DNA of 64,000 bases, from positions 368,719-432,718 of the forward strand of contig NW_019775580.1 of NCBI RefSeq assembly GCF_001039355.2, given 5' to 3'. This document shows positions 61,694 to 64,000 of this stretch, one piece after another (position 1 is the first letter of the stretch; every line of letters begins with the position of its first letter). The notes beneath the pieces were generated by a model. That model did not search any database. It was given only the letters and a program-made list of their open reading frames with translations, and was not told where the DNA came from. The stretch comes from Lingula anatina. Its lineage: Eukaryota > Brachiopoda > Lingulata > Lingulida > Lingulidae. The translations under genes were made by a program, and so were the position numbers.

Positions 61694-63982
61694 TCAGTTT
61701 ATGCCAAGCTGCTTTTCTGTTAATTCGATAACGTCCATTAGTGCATGTGAACTATTGCGCATAGCACTTTGCAGTTTTGTTAATTGAATTTGCATCGTCG
61801 ACATTTCTCTCTGAACGGCTAGAAGCCGGTTGTATATCTGTAGAGGGGAAATTGGCGCTTCGTTGTCGTGGTCCTCTGCTGGCACAGCGCACTCTATAGG
61901 TGTTGCTTCACACTTGGCAATAGTGTCCTCCACCATGATAACTGGCATTTCAGCATGCTTGGACGATGCTCCATCTTTGGCTTTTTCTTCTGAATGAATC
62001 GACGTGTTGACGCCGTTAACAGGAATAGCGATTTCAACTTCAGAATATTTAATATCCTCATTGTCGCTTCTAACTGGTTTGACTTCATTTTCAGGCTCTG
62101 TAGCTTTTGGTTCTAAAGTATTCTCAGTGATCGCTTCAGATGGGACAATACTGGCTGGCTCAGTCGGACCGGTTTGAATTTCCGCGGGCTCGTCTGTAAG
62201 GGTAGCTTCCTGTTCTACCTCCTCTTCTACAGGAACCTGAGGAACTGCTACGTCATCTGTGGTATCTGCTGCTACCTTCTTGTCCTCTTCCGATATCGTC
62301 ACCGGGGCACTCTTTCCATCTATAGTTTCGGAAGACTCGGTAATAATACATTCTTTCTCTTCAGCGCTATCATCTACAACTGAACTGGGTAAGTGTTCTC
62401 CGTCTGTTGCAATCTGCCCTTCTGGTTTACTTTGCTTCGCCTCTTGCTCACCATTAGATGTGATCTCCATATTTGTTTCTAAAATTGCGGCTTCGGAATG
62501 CTCATTGAGGTCTACTAACCGGTTTCTTATTATTTCAGAGGTTGCTGGGGTTTCTTTTGTTGTCGGTCCTGGACTTGCTGGCGTAGAATCGGAATCGACC
62601 GCTTCTTGTCTTACTAGCTGAGGGGCCTGAATTTCGGTAGTCTGCTTCTGTGGTGTAACCACGGAATCAGAGTGCTCGTTTTGTTTAACTTCACCTGGCG
62701 TAGGGTCCACCTGCTGCGCCACCTCTGTTGGATCAATATTCATCTTAGTATGTTCATCATCTGGTACATTGCGTTCTTCTTGGTTTTTCTCAACAGCTGG
62801 AGTCGAAGCCGACTCACCTGTTGCAACGAAGGCATCCGCTGGCGCAGCACCAGCGGCACTCGTCTCCACTTCATTTAATGCTTCCATTTCGTTTGGTGGC
62901 TGGATTTCTGCCTCTGTTACCAGGTTGGCGTTTTCCATTTTGTTTGGTTGTTCATACTCAGACCCTAATTCGAGATTAGTGTTTTCTGTAGAACTTGATT
63001 TCGGAGCTCCTTCATCCTGGTCCTTGACGTTTTGTCCTAGTGCCGCTGCCATTGTTGCTGCTTGAACTGTCAAGTCTTCTAATTGTTTCAAAGACCGTAT
63101 TAATTCTTCTTCTGCGACCTTGGATCTGTTTTCACTACTGTCTCCCGAATCATCCTTCTGCATATTTATTTTATCATCGGCACTTGTTTCAGTCGCATCA
63201 GTGAAATTGCCGGGCTGTTTTGCTGTCTCTCCTACTTTGGTTTCATCTTCCGTAGTTTCGTCTTTTGTCTGTCCGCTGTCCTGCTCATCTTTCGTTAGCT
63301 TTTCTTCTGTAACTACTTTCTCTGCCTCTGTGTCTGTTGTGTGACTTACTTCTGTGACTTCAGTCACTTGTTGCTTATCAGATGATTGAGAAACGGTCTC
63401 TTCGGATTCAGTGTCCAATGGGACCTCTTTAAAATCGTTGTCTTTTTGTTCCTCTTTAATGTCATTTTGACTCTCTAATTGAATGTTTTCATCTGCAGTT
63501 GAAACAGGTGCTGCAGCACCGATGTTTTCTTGTTTTTCAATGGGGATGGGGATTTGTTCTGTCTCTTTCTCGGATACATTTTCAGGTACTATTTCTACAT
63601 CTCTTTTATCACTTTCATTATTTGTCGATTCAACAGCTGGAATGTTTGTTTCACAGGTGTTGTTATTTATTGCAGAGGACACACCAGATTGTTCTGCTTC
63701 GGAATAATCAGGAATTCTGTCCGAATCTTCTATGATCTCTAGCTTTTCCAACTCCTCTTCACGATCAGAAGGCACACTTTCCGAAGATAAAGAAATCCCT
63801 TCGGCTTGCATTTCTAACTTGTCTTGGTCTTCGGTTGTTAAAACCTCTTTCAAAACTTCTTTTTCTTCTGCAGCTGGTTTTTCTTTCGGTGGCGCTTTCT
63901 GGGGAGCCAGTGCGTTAAGGCTATTAGCGGGGGTTATCCGCGGAGAACCTCCTGCAGCTTTAGTACTAGCACATGTACCCAT
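61694..63982 (-). CDS. Acidic, disordered protein with an acylation-type N-terminus; intronless
   Basis: An uninterrupted 763-codon frame (762 aa) starts at ATG 63980-63982 with AAAT before it. The N-terminus MGTCASTK fits N-myristoylation (Gly2, Ser6) with Cys4 as a likely palmitoylation site, so the protein is probably tethered to the inner plasma membrane. Residues about 30-700 are Glu/Thr/Ser/Asp/Pro-rich, with few aromatic residues and no fold that I can see. The C-terminus (711-762, from ISPLQIYNRLLAVQ to TEKQLGIN) is different: amphipathic with Leu/Ile/Met spacing suggesting a coiled coil. The layout recalls membrane-anchored acidic proteins such as BASP1/MARCKS or gravin-like scaffolds, but no sequence homology is claimed. 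Base composition is even, so it is not repeat-derived. Confidence 0.85.
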   Translation of the reverse strand: MGTCASTKAAGGSPRITPANSLNALAPQKAPPKEKPAAEEKEVLKEVLTTEDQDKLEMQAEGISLSSESVPSDREEELEKLEIIEDSDRIPDYSEAEQSGVSSAINNNTCETNIPAVESTNNESDKRDVEIVPENVSEKETEQIPIPIEKQENIGAAAPVSTADENIQLESQNDIKEEQKDNDFKEVPLDTESEETVSQSSDKQQVTEVTEVSHTTDTEAEKVVTEEKLTKDEQDSGQTKDETTEDETKVGETAKQPGNFTDATETSADDKINMQKDDSGDSSENRSKVAEEELIRSLKQLEDLTVQAATMAAALGQNVKDQDEGAPKSSSTENTNLELGSEYEQPNKMENANLVTEAEIQPPNEMEALNEVETSAAGAAPADAFVATGESASTPAVEKNQEERNVPDDEHTKMNIDPTEVAQQVDPTPGEVKQNEHSDSVVTPQKQTTEIQAPQLVRQEAVDSDSTPASPGPTTKETPATSEIIRNRLVDLNEHSEAAILETNMEITSNGEQEAKQSKPEGQIATDGEHLPSSVVDDSAEEKECIITESSETIDGKSAPVTISEEDKKVAADTTDDVAVPQVPVEEEVEQEATLTDEPAEIQTGPTEPASIVPSEAITENTLEPKATEPENEVKPVRSDNEDIKYSEVEIAIPVNGVNTSIHSEEKAKDGASSKHAEMPVIMVEDTIAKCEATPIECAVPAEDHDNEAPISPLQIYNRLLAVQREMSTMQIQLTKLQSAMRNSSHALMDVIELTEKQLGIN

Positions 63983-64000
63983 ATTTTTATGGATCGCTTC

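Overview
This is a piece of an animal nuclear genome. Genes are split by GT-AG introns, the DNA is AT-rich with many microsatellites, MITE-like elements and diverged repeats, and the genes are typical metazoan ones (collagen-olfactomedin protein, CHMP7, Polycomb RING protein, NOP56). The word TACATGTA and its variants recur, and a gene near the end seems to carry a domain I associate with marine invertebrates. I therefore favour a marine invertebrate, probably a lophotrochozoan, but the species cannot be fixed from the sequence.

Layout. 1-1.2 kb (+): 3' end of an unrecognised gene whose protein ends in poly-aspartate tracts next to furin-type sites. 4.6-5.7 kb (+): an Fe(II)/2-oxoglutarate dioxygenase of the phytanoyl-CoA dioxygenase family with a signal peptide. 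7.1-23.9 kb (+): a complete 14-exon colmedin (gliomedin-like) gene: type II membrane anchor, furin site, ten Gly-X-Y exons and an intronless olfactomedin exon. I rebuilt every junction and the phases agree (715 aa). 27.7-28.4 kb (+): a two-exon gene for a small secreted, prohormone-like protein with a CNTFGGC loop resembling crustacean cardioactive peptide. 29.0-35.6 kb (-): CHMP7 (ESCRT-III), with a 2.1-kb block holding five exons present twice around a single N. 37.4-40.5 kb (-): a PCGF6-type Polycomb RING protein. 41.4-47.4 kb (+): NOP56, divergent from PCGF6 across a compact shared promoter. 47.4-51.2 kb: repeat-rich intergenic DNA with a perfect 50-bp inverted repeat. 51.2-58.7 kb (-): a three-exon gene for an unnamed all-beta-looking protein. 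61.7-64.0 kb (-): an intronless gene for a 762-residue acidic, disordered protein with a myristoylation/palmitoylation-type N-terminus.

There is no operon-like logic. NOP56 and PCGF6 share a promoter region; the other genes are neighbours without visible functional linkage. The most notable items are the candidate CCAP-like prohormone, the poly-Asp protein with convertase sites, the CHMP7 exon-block duplication (probably two haplotypes joined in assembly), the perfect 50-bp hairpin, and two MITE-like elements recognised by their terminal inverted repeats and flanking bases.
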